Source: Bradysia coprophila
Taxonomy: Eukaryota > Arthropoda > Insecta > Diptera > Sciaridae
Assembly (NCBI RefSeq): GCF_014529535.1
Contig: NW_023503972.1
Location: 496,001 to 560,000 of the forward strand
Reading direction: 5' to 3'
Length of the DNA: 64,000 nucleotides
Part shown: positions 28,392-39,000 of the stretch, piece by piece
Position numbering within the stretch: position 1 is the stretch's first letter
Layout: each line of letters opens with the position of its first letter
Program-made: the position numbers and the translations under genes
The notes under the pieces: model-generated
Database searches by the model: none
Told to the model about the DNA's origin: nothing
Seen by the model: only the letters and a program-made list of their open reading frames with translations

Positions 28392-29177
28392 ACGTACCTC
28401 TTGTTTTGGTAAATTAGTAAACAAGACCACAATTTTGCTGGGTGACCTTCAATACCACTTTTAGATAATGATAATGGAAATTTTTGGAATGAAGCGGCAA
28501 TTAATTTACACAGGGTGGTCATAATGATGTTAAGACCTTAAGACTACTATCAATGTATGTCTTCAGTATATAAAAAGACCTGAGATCGGCCAGCCTGTTA
28601 CTTTGGACAGTTTCTATACGTTCCATAAATGACTAATTTCGGTCATTCGGCCATGAAGCTATTGCCTATCAAATTCTAAGTTTTGTCATTTTAAAAAGAC
28701 GATTCAACCGCACTGAACCGAATCAGGAAGTCTATGATTGTTGTCAGCAATAGATCACGCTTACCTTCGCAAAAATCTCGTCACAATACTTATTGTCGGA
28801 TCAAACATAAGAACCGTACACCCTGTATGCCCAGTCCAGACCACCTCTGATTGCCATGCAGAATTACAGATTAAGAAACAATCAATGGTGTATTCTTGGA
28901 AATCCATAGTAATTCAAATTCTCTGATGAAGAGCCATAGAGAAGTGTTATTGAGCGAAGGGACAAACACTTATTTAATAGAATAATCGAATTAAAGAAAT
29001 TAAAGTAAAATTTTTTAGGGTGGTGGGCTTTAAGGAAGTGTGGTTAATTCAAGCGCGTACCTACGTGCATAGAACTAATTCGGAATTCACTCTATGTACT
29101 ACTGTTCTGGACATCGATAACATAATTAATTGATGAACTCTTGCTATTGTGATATTGCATAGAAATACATACTCTAC
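28392..29177. other. Intergenic, nothing recognised
   Basis: No supported ORF. The short ORF at 28738 has no homology that I recognise. The right part abuts the repeat starting at 29178. Confidence 0.3.
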
Positions 29178-29285
29178 TTTATCACATAAGCGAAAACGAG
29201 ACAACAACATAGAACTGAAGTGCAATTTTTGAATTATGTTTCTAGTTAAGTAATTATGACAGCCGAACATCGTATGTGATAATAG
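29178..29285. mobile_element. MITE with TTTATCACATA ends, copy A
   Basis: Starts TTTATCACATAAGCGAAAAC and ends CATCGTATGTGATAA. It matches, in inverse orientation, 57558-57674. Shared inner blocks are GAGACAACA, AACTGAAGTGCAATTTTTGA and CTAGTTAAGTAATT. Confidence 0.7.
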
Positions 29286-29365
29286 TAGATTATTCACCTC
29301 TGTCCACATGTTTATTTAGACACTTGGGGAGTTATTGCATGAGCCGAAGGCGAAATTTTTGAAAA

Positions 29366-29463
29366 ATTGAAAATTTGTATTCGCAAAAAATATAGGGCTA
29401 CTAGATAATTCAGGTCCCTAGTCAAATCAGCGCTACTGCCTGGTTAACTTTACTCTGTCGTGA
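29366..29463 (+). mobile_element. Truncated copy of the 45.6 kb MITE
   Basis: The right half of the MITE at 45604-45806 is repeated here, with GTATTCGCAAAAAATATAGG, TTCAGGTCCCTA, CAGCGCTACTGCCTGGTTAA and the terminal ACTCTGTCGTG. The left end of the element is missing. It lies just upstream of the transposase remnant. Confidence 0.7.
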
Positions 29464-29684
29464 TTGACAGCGTCAAAACGAAGTTTGTTTGCTAGATAGG
29501 GTGTTGGTATGGAAATTCTGCGTTACGTGACATATATTGTGTGTACGGTCTAAAATACTATTTTTCGAATTATCTCAGCCTCTCTCAATTTTATTGAGGA
29601 GAACACATGATTGGTCCATTTTATTTAGCTCTCTCAATTACGTCGGCTGTCAAAAAACGTCAAAAACATTGAAATTTAGCCTCA

Positions 29685-30776
29685 ATGTTAGTGATTTCCG
29701 TTATTAACAGAAGTGGAAAAATAAACACAATAATGTCCCAAATCTTGCTCAATGTGAATAAAAAACATGCATCAGAAGACGTGAAATGGTATGCGCTGTA
29801 TGCGTATTACTTTTTGGGGCACAACAGAGCTCAAGTCTCAAGAATGTACAGCAAAAGCAATTCGACGATCACCAATTGGATTGTAAAATACGAAAACTCT
29901 GGTTCAGTGACTCGATCGGTGGGAACACGCATGCCGTCAAAGTTTGATGCAGACAAGAAACAGTGGATTCTACGACTGTATCACGAAAATCCAATCCTGT
30001 ACCTCGATGAAGCAAGGCAGCAGTTCCAAATCCGTTTCAACTTGTCAATATCAACGTCTCATATATGCCATATTCTTCATGAAAACAACATGTCGTGGAA
30101 AACTCTGGAAAAAAGAGCGATACAGATCAAGGACTCGGAGATTTTGAAATTCATGGCCGAGCTCTGTGCTATTGATTGGGATTACAGTAATCTGGTCTTT
30201 TTAAACGAGGTCTCAATCGATAACCAGGGATTGTTGCGCACAAAGGGATATGGAATTATCGGTGAGCGGCTTCTCTACCGCGGAGAATTCGTCAGAAAAC
30301 CACGCATGTCGATGCTGGCATTCGTTGGACAAAATGGGATTTTGGAGACTTATACAACCTAGGGCACTTTCAATCGGTTAAAGTTTTTTGCTTACTGTAA
30401 AGACTTTGCGCTGTCAGGAAGCTGCGAGAAATACCCTGGACGAAACTCGGTATGGATATTGGATGGTGCCAAAATCCATTGCCATCCGAGCATTATACGT
30501 TTCATTCGATCACTTGGAATCATACCTATATTCCTACCCGCGTATTGCCCATTCTTCAATCCCATTGAATACGTTTTTGGAATAGTAAAGAAACATCTGA
30601 AGCGAAGGTCTGCTGGCAAGAAAATCGACATGGAAATTTTGGTCAACGACGAATTCACGCGAATGCGAGACTTTTCATGCACGAAATTGTTCAAAAAATG
30701 TGGATACGTTATGAGCGGAAAATTTGATCCTGCCGTTGCCTATCAGCAGTCTGTAAAGGACCTTGGTTTCAAATAA
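29685..30776 (+). pseudogene. DDE transposase of the IS630/Tc1/mariner group, inactivated
   Basis: One reading frame of 363 codons is open except for a TAG at 30360-30362. Before it come a helix-turn-helix region (about residues 28-70, with the SRMYSKSNSTITNWIVKY recognition helix) and a catalytic-core start (VFLNEVSIDNQGLLR). After it, still in frame, come VWILDGAKIHCHP and FLPAYCPFFNPIEYVFG, the second aspartate and the glutamate region of a DDE_3-type nuclease. The first catalytic position reads N in FLNE where this superfamily normally has D. With both the stop codon and the D-to-N change the protein would be inactive. A second ATG at 29733 may be the true start. Such enzymes cut and paste their own element at TA or similar sites. 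Confidence 0.88.
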
Positions 30777-30939
30777 TGATGTCGATACTTCATGTGCTGC
30801 TTTGAGTTTCGTATAAAGTGGAAACGTATCAAGCAGCACCTCATTTCACTCACGTTGTTTGAGCAAAGACGTTGGTCTGAGTTTTTTAAATTCAATTTTA
30901 TTCGAATGATTCTTCACCCAAAATGAAATCTTTGGCTTC

Positions 30940-30990
30940 AGCCTTTTGTTAATTTCAGCCTTTTGTTAATTTCAGCCTTTTGTTAATATG
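30940..30990 (+). repeat. Three tandem 17-bp units
   Basis: Three consecutive copies of TTTCAGCCTTTTGTTAA between the convergent transposase remnant and the minus-strand ORF. No function evident. Confidence 0.8.
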
Positions 30991-31045
30991 AATTCATTGT
31001 AGGCTGAAATGGCCCGTTTTATAATTGAAAATGTAAAAATAAAAT

Positions 31046-31989
31046 TCAGTGGTCACAGTCCTCTAGATCTGGTATTTGTTGCTCCTCATGTACGCTAACA
31101 GCGTTGACCTCCACATTTAATGCGCCGTCCATCGAGCTAACCAATCGACTGTGAGCGGACAACATTTCTTCCGTGGCATTGAGTCGAGCCTCAAACATAT
31201 CGAATGCCCGTAATGTTGCATCTTTCAATTTTGTGAACTCTTGGCGGAATATTTTGATATTCTCGGCGTACAGATCGTTCAGATTGTTCGCAAATTGCAG
31301 TCCACTCTTCGCAGACCGCATTACCTCAGTTTCAGAAGTCGGCACTGACCGGAACAAATGTATATTAAGTGTGCTGGCGGTAAATCTTTCATGAGAGATT
31401 CTTGTTGGTGAATCGGCGACGAGTGAATAGAATTGGCCCACATACACCAGGACGACATGTGTCCTGAAAGATAGGCACCATGGTTGTCTTTGAGCTTTTG
31501 TGCTAGTTCCACTAGGGTGGTTGTGCTATGAGCACCGGCTCTGTCGCGAACTGTGGGTTCCAAAATTGATGCTGACACCTTTTGATGAATTGTTTTCGAT
31601 GCGATGGCTTTGCCGTAAATGTGAATCATCACATTCACGTGCTTATCGCGTAATTTTCGTAGTACACCAGTGTTCAGTTGGCTTATGGTGAAGTTTTTTC
31701 TTGCGCTCTTATCTTGCAGTATAACGAAATTTCCGATATCGGCTCGGACGGGATTCTCACTTTCAGCGAATGAAAAGCTGTCACCATTGACAAGGACTTC
31801 TCTCTTAACGAATGATTGTGCTTTAGCCCAGATTTCATCCAATATTTGACAGCATGAATCCCCAGCAACCTCTTCTTCGATGTCTGGGCTTATAGGCTTT
31901 TGGCCAACAAAATCCTTTTGTTGGTAGTGAGCAACGAAGCGGAATAGGGCTCCCACATTATCATCCACCATGTCGATGTCGCCGTCCAT
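31046..31989 (-). pseudogene. Frameshifted unknown ORF, probably the second gene of the transposon
   Basis: Two overlapping minus-strand frames, 31989 down to about 31445 and then down to 31046, join by a single 1-base shift near the SGHMSSW codons. The joined product would be about 310 residues. It starts MDGDIDMVDDNVGALFRFVA and ends with a charged helical tail (NLNDLYAENIKIFRQEF, then AEMLSAHSRLV-like and EEQQIPDLEDCDH). I do not recognise the family. It is convergent with the transposase and only about 270 bp from it, so I infer a two-gene element in which both genes have decayed. An independent host pseudogene is the alternative. Confidence 0.6.
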
Positions 31990-32222
31990 TTTGCGATAAC
32001 CTCAAAGCGAATTCGGTTCAAACTAAAAAAGACACTATTTTGGAGTTTCAAACTAAATGGGATTGCTGCACTGACCTTTTCAATATTTGTTTCTAGCAAG
32101 TTAAAGATCGAATATTCGTGTAAAGAATCTTTCGATTTGTTCAATTTTCGAGAAAAAACAATGAAATTTCAATTTGTTACTTGAAAAAAAAAAATCGTTT
32201 TGTTTTGTGAGCTGTCAATCAC

Positions 32223-33037
32223 AACAAAATTGTAACGTAGGGGGCGCAATGGTATGTAGATATGTGAGAGAAGAGAGCTTTCGCAATTTTTTTGCAATTA
32301 TACTGAGAGAAAATAAAATCGACGAAACTCCAATTTTCATAGTCGAGACCAATACCGTACCGATATAAAAACATGAATTTTTATGAGAATTTTGTACTCC
32401 TATGTATGTAGACCTTAGACGAACTATAGATAATAATTAGTATTATTTAAAATCTGTTCTTGTGTCTCTTGGAGTTCGTTGGAAGGGTAATAATCGGATG
32501 TATCGGTTAGGAACGTATGAGAATATGGTAACTGTTACAAAATGTGAATTTCAATTCGATTGATTTCCACAAAAAATGTTGATCTCACAATTTCGATTAT
32601 CGGAAAGCTTTCTCTCTTTAACAATTCCAGACGCGAAAATATCGGCCTAGAGACATTTCTTTAATTTTTGACAAGTTTCAAGTCTGAGATGAGAAGATTA
32701 GATCCGACCGCTCACTCTAATTTCAATCTTAACTATTCTTTGTTAAGTAAAATTCGAATTTAGTACGCCAAAAAAATTTATTGACTTCTAAAAATTGGAT
32801 TGGTTGTTCTCACAATTATAAAGGTGTATAGCCATTAGTAAACGTTTAAAATTCTACTTAGACATTGTCTAATAGACAAAAAAGGATTTTTTTTTTAATC
32901 ATTACATTGTATATTGTGTGTGTCATAAGCTTACATCCATATAAATTCACCGAGTGCAAGTGATAAAAACATTTAAATGTCGATTGTATGTCCAAGATGG
33001 GACCCGTTCAAGATCATTTTATTAAGTTCATTCTAAA
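32223..33037. other. Intergenic, no gene recognised
   Basis: Right flank of the decayed transposon. AATAAA on the minus strand at 33017-33022 fits the 3' end of the minus-strand gene stopping at 33038. No other supported feature. Confidence 0.4.
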
Positions 33038-36000
33038 CTAATTGGTCGATGTGGGCTGATCGGACGGAAGTTGTCGAGTTATTTGCGGGCTAGAATTGGT
33101 ACAATTGCAAATGGCTTCGAAAATACGCACAACTGCACTACGAGCTCGTGTTATGATTCGTCCGCGCTTGATGCCATACAGTAATGTGTGACCTGGAAAT
33201 ATAGAAAGGAAATTAGTTTTTGGTGTCGTAGCTAAAAACCTCAGTTTTGCTCTAGCCAAAAAGCAGGCCATTTTTTTGGAAAAACACTTTCCAAAGTTTT
33301 CACGAATTTTTCCAAAAAATACTTTTTCCTATAGTAGGGAGGGGAAATGGACTTTCAGTCCATTGAGAAAAGTCTTTCCCTCCGTCGTAAAGGAAAACGT
33401 CATACTACACTCGGGAAATAATTTGATATTTCGTATCACCCACATTTTTTCTAGATTTTCACATATTTTCCCACAAAACGTATACAAAACTCGTAAAAAG
33501 GTGGGAAATGTTTAACTAAAAGATGAAGGCTTCATTTTTGCGAGAGGTTTTAAAACCCTAATTTAAGTTCAATGCGGTCTTTTCAATAGTCCTATGTCGA
33601 TAACTATTTTGTCGCTACTACTAACTTAGTCCGCTCTGAAACCATCAGCTTCCTATTTTCGTTTGCACAGCACAGCCCTGCTCATAGCATTAACACTGAA
33701 TTGACAAGTGTCAAATTTGGAGGCTTTAGTGATAGCCGAGGGGCAAATCACTCAAAAGAGTTGCAAATGAGTTGCAAAGAGTTGCACGCTCAAAATGAGT
33801 TTGAAAAGAGTGAACACTTTTCACTGAACTTTATTAAAGTGTTAAAAGAGCGATAAAAGAGAGAAAATAGAAAGTTATTCAACAAGTATTGATATGTCAA
33901 AATTTGTATGTAAAAGTCCAGTTTACTAGGAATAAACTATTTCATTTAAGTGAGCTCGATGAGGGCACACTATTTTGTACATTCTCTTTCACCACTGCAA
34001 AAATCTTTGATCAAATCAACGCACTTCAAGAAAAAGTGTTTCGAGTGACAGCTGTCAGCCTGCCAAATTTTTTTACAGTGCCAAAATTTATATGATACAC
34101 TGTCGACTTTAAGTGCTCTATTGAGAGTATTGCTCATGCTTGAAGTGCCTTGAATATATTCCCGTTTTTGACAAAAATAGAACAATCAAGATGAGAAAAA
34201 TTGAATTTGAATGCCCGCCCATTGATTTTGCATTCCACATCGTTGAAAACAATGGGATTTGCCGATAATTTACCGTTAATGGTTGTAAATTTTACCCTTA
34301 TCGGTTCCATTGAATATTTTTGTCGCTCCTTAGGAACATCGATGTCGGCATTTTACAATTTCTCTATTAGGAACGTTTAATGTTTTTCCATTTTTTTTTT
34401 GTTTTTGACAAATGTTGTTGATTTTCTTTACATTTTTTGGATGAAAACAAGTTAAATACGAAAAGAGTTGCAAATGAGTTGCAAATCGAGTGGTTTGCCC
34501 CTCGGTGATAGCTACCGCTTAGGTTTGTTCGTATTGTATGCTTTAACTCATACAACGAAAACGAGTCATTATTTACTCATCAGCCTTCGAATAGTTTATG
34601 TTCATGCTAGAAGCAGTGCTATGCTCAAAGACATCAAAGGCATCGTAGACTTTACTAGCTACATCGAAACATGTTTACTGACGTGTGGTCGCCCTATTCA
34701 TACTAACATAACCGTTCCCAAAGCCGTATAAAATGGTGCATGTTCCTCAGTAAGTGCCTTAAATTAGCGCACGTTTGCCTATAGTACAATAGATTACTAC
34801 AACTAGTGCGGAAGTCGAGGTAAAACAGATACAATTACCAATTACACTGTCTAAAAACTATACGTCATAAAAATTGAGTCTTATCGCAATGACGAAAGTC
34901 CGAAGTACACACCATACTTTGTGAGATACAGCTTAAAGTCAATAGTTGAAACTTGTTTCCAACAATAGATTATACTTTCCATTACATAGACATATAGACT
35001 ATAGCAGGGCCTACTTTTTAGAAACTTTTAGAGAAAATCGAGAAAATCAAGAAACTTTGAGAAATTCAAGAAACTTCGAGAAATATTTCTTGAATTTCTC
35101 AAAGTTTCTTGATTTTCTCGAATTAGAGAAATTTCAAGAAATTCCAAAAAATTCAAGAAATTCGAGAAACTTCGAGAAATTCAAGAAATTTCAAGAAACT
35201 AATTTCTCGAGTTTCTTGAAGTTTCTCGAATTTCTCGAATTCGAGAAATTTTAAGAAATTCGAGAAAATTCGAGAAATTTCGAGAAATTCAAGAAATTAG
35301 TTTCCAAAAAGTAGGCCCTGGACTATAGACACCCCTCGCACACAAGTCACGAACCACAGATTTAGGACTAATGCTGGAAACGTGATTTTGACCTGAATTT
35401 GAATTAGGATTTGAAGTTCTACCAGCATCTGAGCTAAGCCTGAATTTTCAATTTCGTTTTAGACCTAGACCTGATCAGGAGCCCAACCTGATCTAACTCG
35501 AAAATTTTCTGGTTCAGATCAGATTCGGGTCGAATCGTTTCAGGTTCAGGAATCCGATATCGAAAATTCAGGCATTAGTCAGAATTGAAACACACTTTTT
35601 ACGTTGATTTTCGAAATCGATCGAATGCGAGGCAAAAAAATTTAGCCAGACCGCATGATAGAAAAAGCAGGAAACTGAGCGAATATGTCAAAGGTTCAAC
35701 GGATCTTTGTGGTATTCCATTCATCGAAGAGGTCAATTATCGTTCATCGTGCGCAAAAAAGACTTACATTTTAACACAAACGGCGGAAAAACGTTTTTAA
35801 TGAATGGATTGTGCTCAGTCATCCATATACACATCTTAGTGCAAATTACAGAACTCCGTGTAATTAATTCTAATTACAAATTTCCTTTAATCGTTGCATG
35901 ATGATAAAACTGCATCGTAAATAGTTTTATCAACCACAACAATGTTATATGGAACTGAACTGATTGAATAAAGTCAAAACGGCGGAACTGATTAGCTTAA

Positions 36001-39000
36001 GAAAACATGAAAAAAGTGATGACGGAAATGAGCAAACAATTTTAGAAGCAACCACACAAAACACGACCTAAGATTATGCGTCTTAATGATAAGTGGGATG
36101 TTATTCGAAAGAAGCTCTTTGATTCTATTGTTATATTGAACATCACGAAAGATTCGGATCCCTTTTGAAGCCCGTAAAACCTTAAAAGAAAAACTAGTTG
36201 GCTTATGACTAAAGCGCGTGCATGCTTGAATTCGAAACCAACGCACCTAAGCTGTGAAAAAAAACGAAATTAACGTTCCACTCTACAATCCAAACGTAAA
36301 ATCGCTGTGTGTATTTGTACAGATTGCCGTCGTTTCGAGTGTGTTTGCTGCACATCGATTCGATCGTGCTTCTTTAATTACTGATGTTGCCGTTGAGTAA
36401 GGTGTTACTCGAATGACCAGGCACTTTTTGGAGAATTGTTCCCTCCCAGCTATTGTCTATTTAAGTCTGAGTCGTAGCGAAAAAAAAAGTATTTTGATTT
36501 TCGTAAATTCAACAGTTGATAGACAGAGGCGATATCTTACCGACGTCTGACGATCAATGTAAAGTTGAAGTGGAAGCATGAACCTAAAACTGGACCTACA
36601 CTCATTTGGTTTTGTAATATGCCTTAGTGTTATTGGCGACGTTTTTTGTGCGGTAAAATTGCTTTGAATCTCAGTGCTTTTGAGTTAAGGTATTTTGATT
36701 TCGTTTTGTATTCTTTTCCCTACACTGTCACCGAATGTACAGATGACAATGAAACAACTGATAAAATCCATGGATATGATGAGAGATACTTGCTCACCGA
36801 AATTTTCACTTCCACCGGGTAAGAATCGAATTATAGTAACGTCATTGCAACAAGCACATCCGATGAACGATAGTATATGTTTCAGAGACTTTGGCAGGAC
36901 TTCGAAAGGGCATTTTTTTGGAAGATAGAGAGCTAAAAGTACGAACTGTAATACTATTATCGAAAGGAATTTCTTGTAATTTTCGTTCTCATTTCCAGTG
37001 TTATACTCTGTGCATTGCTCAGATGGCCGGAACTGTAAGTCTGCCGAATCTTCCACACAATATTTTCGGTATCCCATTCGGGATTCATGTTTTAAACTAA
37101 AAGAAAACTTCTTTACAAACTGAACAATTCAGATCACCCGAAAAAATGAGATAAGTTTGGAGAAGACAATAAAGCAATTGGAATCAATGCTACCGCCCGA
37201 TGTAAAGCAATTAGCTATTGAAACCGTAACGCTGTGCAAAGACGTTCGTAAGTGAATTGGTTCTAACAACATATTTTACACCACGCTCCATGATTCGAAA
37301 AACTAATAATTTTAACAGAAAAACAATACAAAGATCCATGCGACAAAACGTTTTATTCAGCAAAATGTGGTTACGAATTGCAACCGGATAAATTTATGTT
37401 TCCCTGATAGAAGCTTTCAGTCCCATTCTAACCGCATTCGGTGTGCATTAAGGAAGTATAATAATAATGAAATCACAGTTTACATACATTCTTGCACCAA
37501 TCATATAGCAACTGTTGTTTCTGTGCGTGAATAAAGCAACATTTTTACTTAAATCATAACTGTGACAATTTTGTCTCTTACAAATTTCGATCAAATACTT
37601 ATTTATGATACAATCAAGGGTATTGATTTAACAAAAGATTGACATAATAGACATGCACCTGTCGTGTCGGAGTACTGTAAAAATAGCTCACACACTGAAA
37701 TCCGCAGACTAAAGATTTGTGTGGTTTTTATTTTTATGTAGTCTGGCCACGTTATGTGTGCCTCGATCTTTAAAGTAAGTAAATAATTGGATCAGTTAAG
37801 GCAAAATAGTTGATTATTCAACCGAGTGTAAAATAGTTTATTTTGTCACGAGTGATGAAAAGTTGACTTTTTCGGTACTAGACTTACGACATGTACCAAA
37901 AAATTCCACTTTCATCACGAGTTACATACGAAGTTTTTTGAGGTTGAAAACTGAAATGAGACGAAACCAAGAGACGATGTGCGTATCAAAGAAAGCACTT
38001 TGCACCGATATTCAAACAATGTTTTATGCAATTCAGTGATGTAATTTGTAAATTATACCTCCTGTGTGCAATGTCGTATGAACTAGGGCGATAAAGGATT
38101 TGAAAGGGGTTTCGCCTACGATGTCTTGCCAACCTTCGCCTCGGATTGGGAATCCGACATCTAGTGCGATAATATACCTCCATACGATTCTTGTTGCGTA
38201 AATAACTATTATGCGACCAGAGGCATCTACAGCTCGCAGTTTTCGAACATTATGATGCTGAGTTGCATAAGTACTTTTTGTGTAATTGCGAGTGAAACGG
38301 TCATTTTAGTGGGACTCGCATCTTTATTGGACTATTTGATATTTGTAGAAGAACTGAACACATCGTTCGTAGCCTTCCTTCACGTAAGCAGAAATTGACT
38401 ATGGAGTAACGTGAGTAATATTAAGTTCCCAAGACGAAATTCACTTTTCTTTGAGTGTATTTGTTTTTCACTTTTCGTGAAAGCTAATGACTAGAGAGTT
38501 AATGGAATAGACTCGCGAAAATGCTATATATCAATAGTACGACAGTCGGGCCTGTTTTAAAGAATGTAAAATTACCCAGGATGTTCCTGAAATGAAATTA
38601 ATTGAAATATTTGTAAACGTGGGATTTTTCAACAGATGTGGCTTTGGGTCAAATTATATATATTATGCACCTGTTGCCAAGATTGGTATTTTGACGTGTA
38701 GGACATTATTGCCCTAGCCGAAGGCGTGGGTCATAATGCCTACACGTCAAAATAACAGTCTGGCAATAGGTGCATATCATATTTTATCTGTCGAGAACAG
38801 ATATATCGATATAAACGAAAACTCCCTAGAGGGATAAGCTCGAGATTATCGTTCTAGACAGATAAAATTTGTTTTGTTCGAACATTAGGGAGAGCCCACG
38901 TGCGGTTTTACAATTTTTGATGTATGTTTCTTACCCAATTTTCATACATTTTACCCAGATGCTACTAAAGCTTGAAAATAAAGTGTTTTGGTCAAAAGCG

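Larger units (their letters stand above)
33668..34622 (+). mobile_element. MITE copy interrupted by a hAT-like insertion
   Basis: Segments 33668-33736 and 34505-34567 together match the uninterrupted inverse copy at 9263-9390. Terminal sequences near 33665 (CAGCACAGCCCTGCT) and 34600-34622 (AGAAGCAGTGCTATG) are roughly inverted. The filled site is explained by the element at 33737-34504. Confidence 0.7.

Noticed and set aside
34946..35254. ORF of 102 codons rich in NSRNFEKF repeats
   Set aside because: Lies in and beside the low-complexity interior of the hAT-type MITE at 35005-35320 and crosses its boundary.
36685..37077. 130-codon minus-strand ORF
   Set aside because: It is antisense to the odorant-binding protein exons, whose splice phases, signal peptide and cysteine spacing are all consistent.
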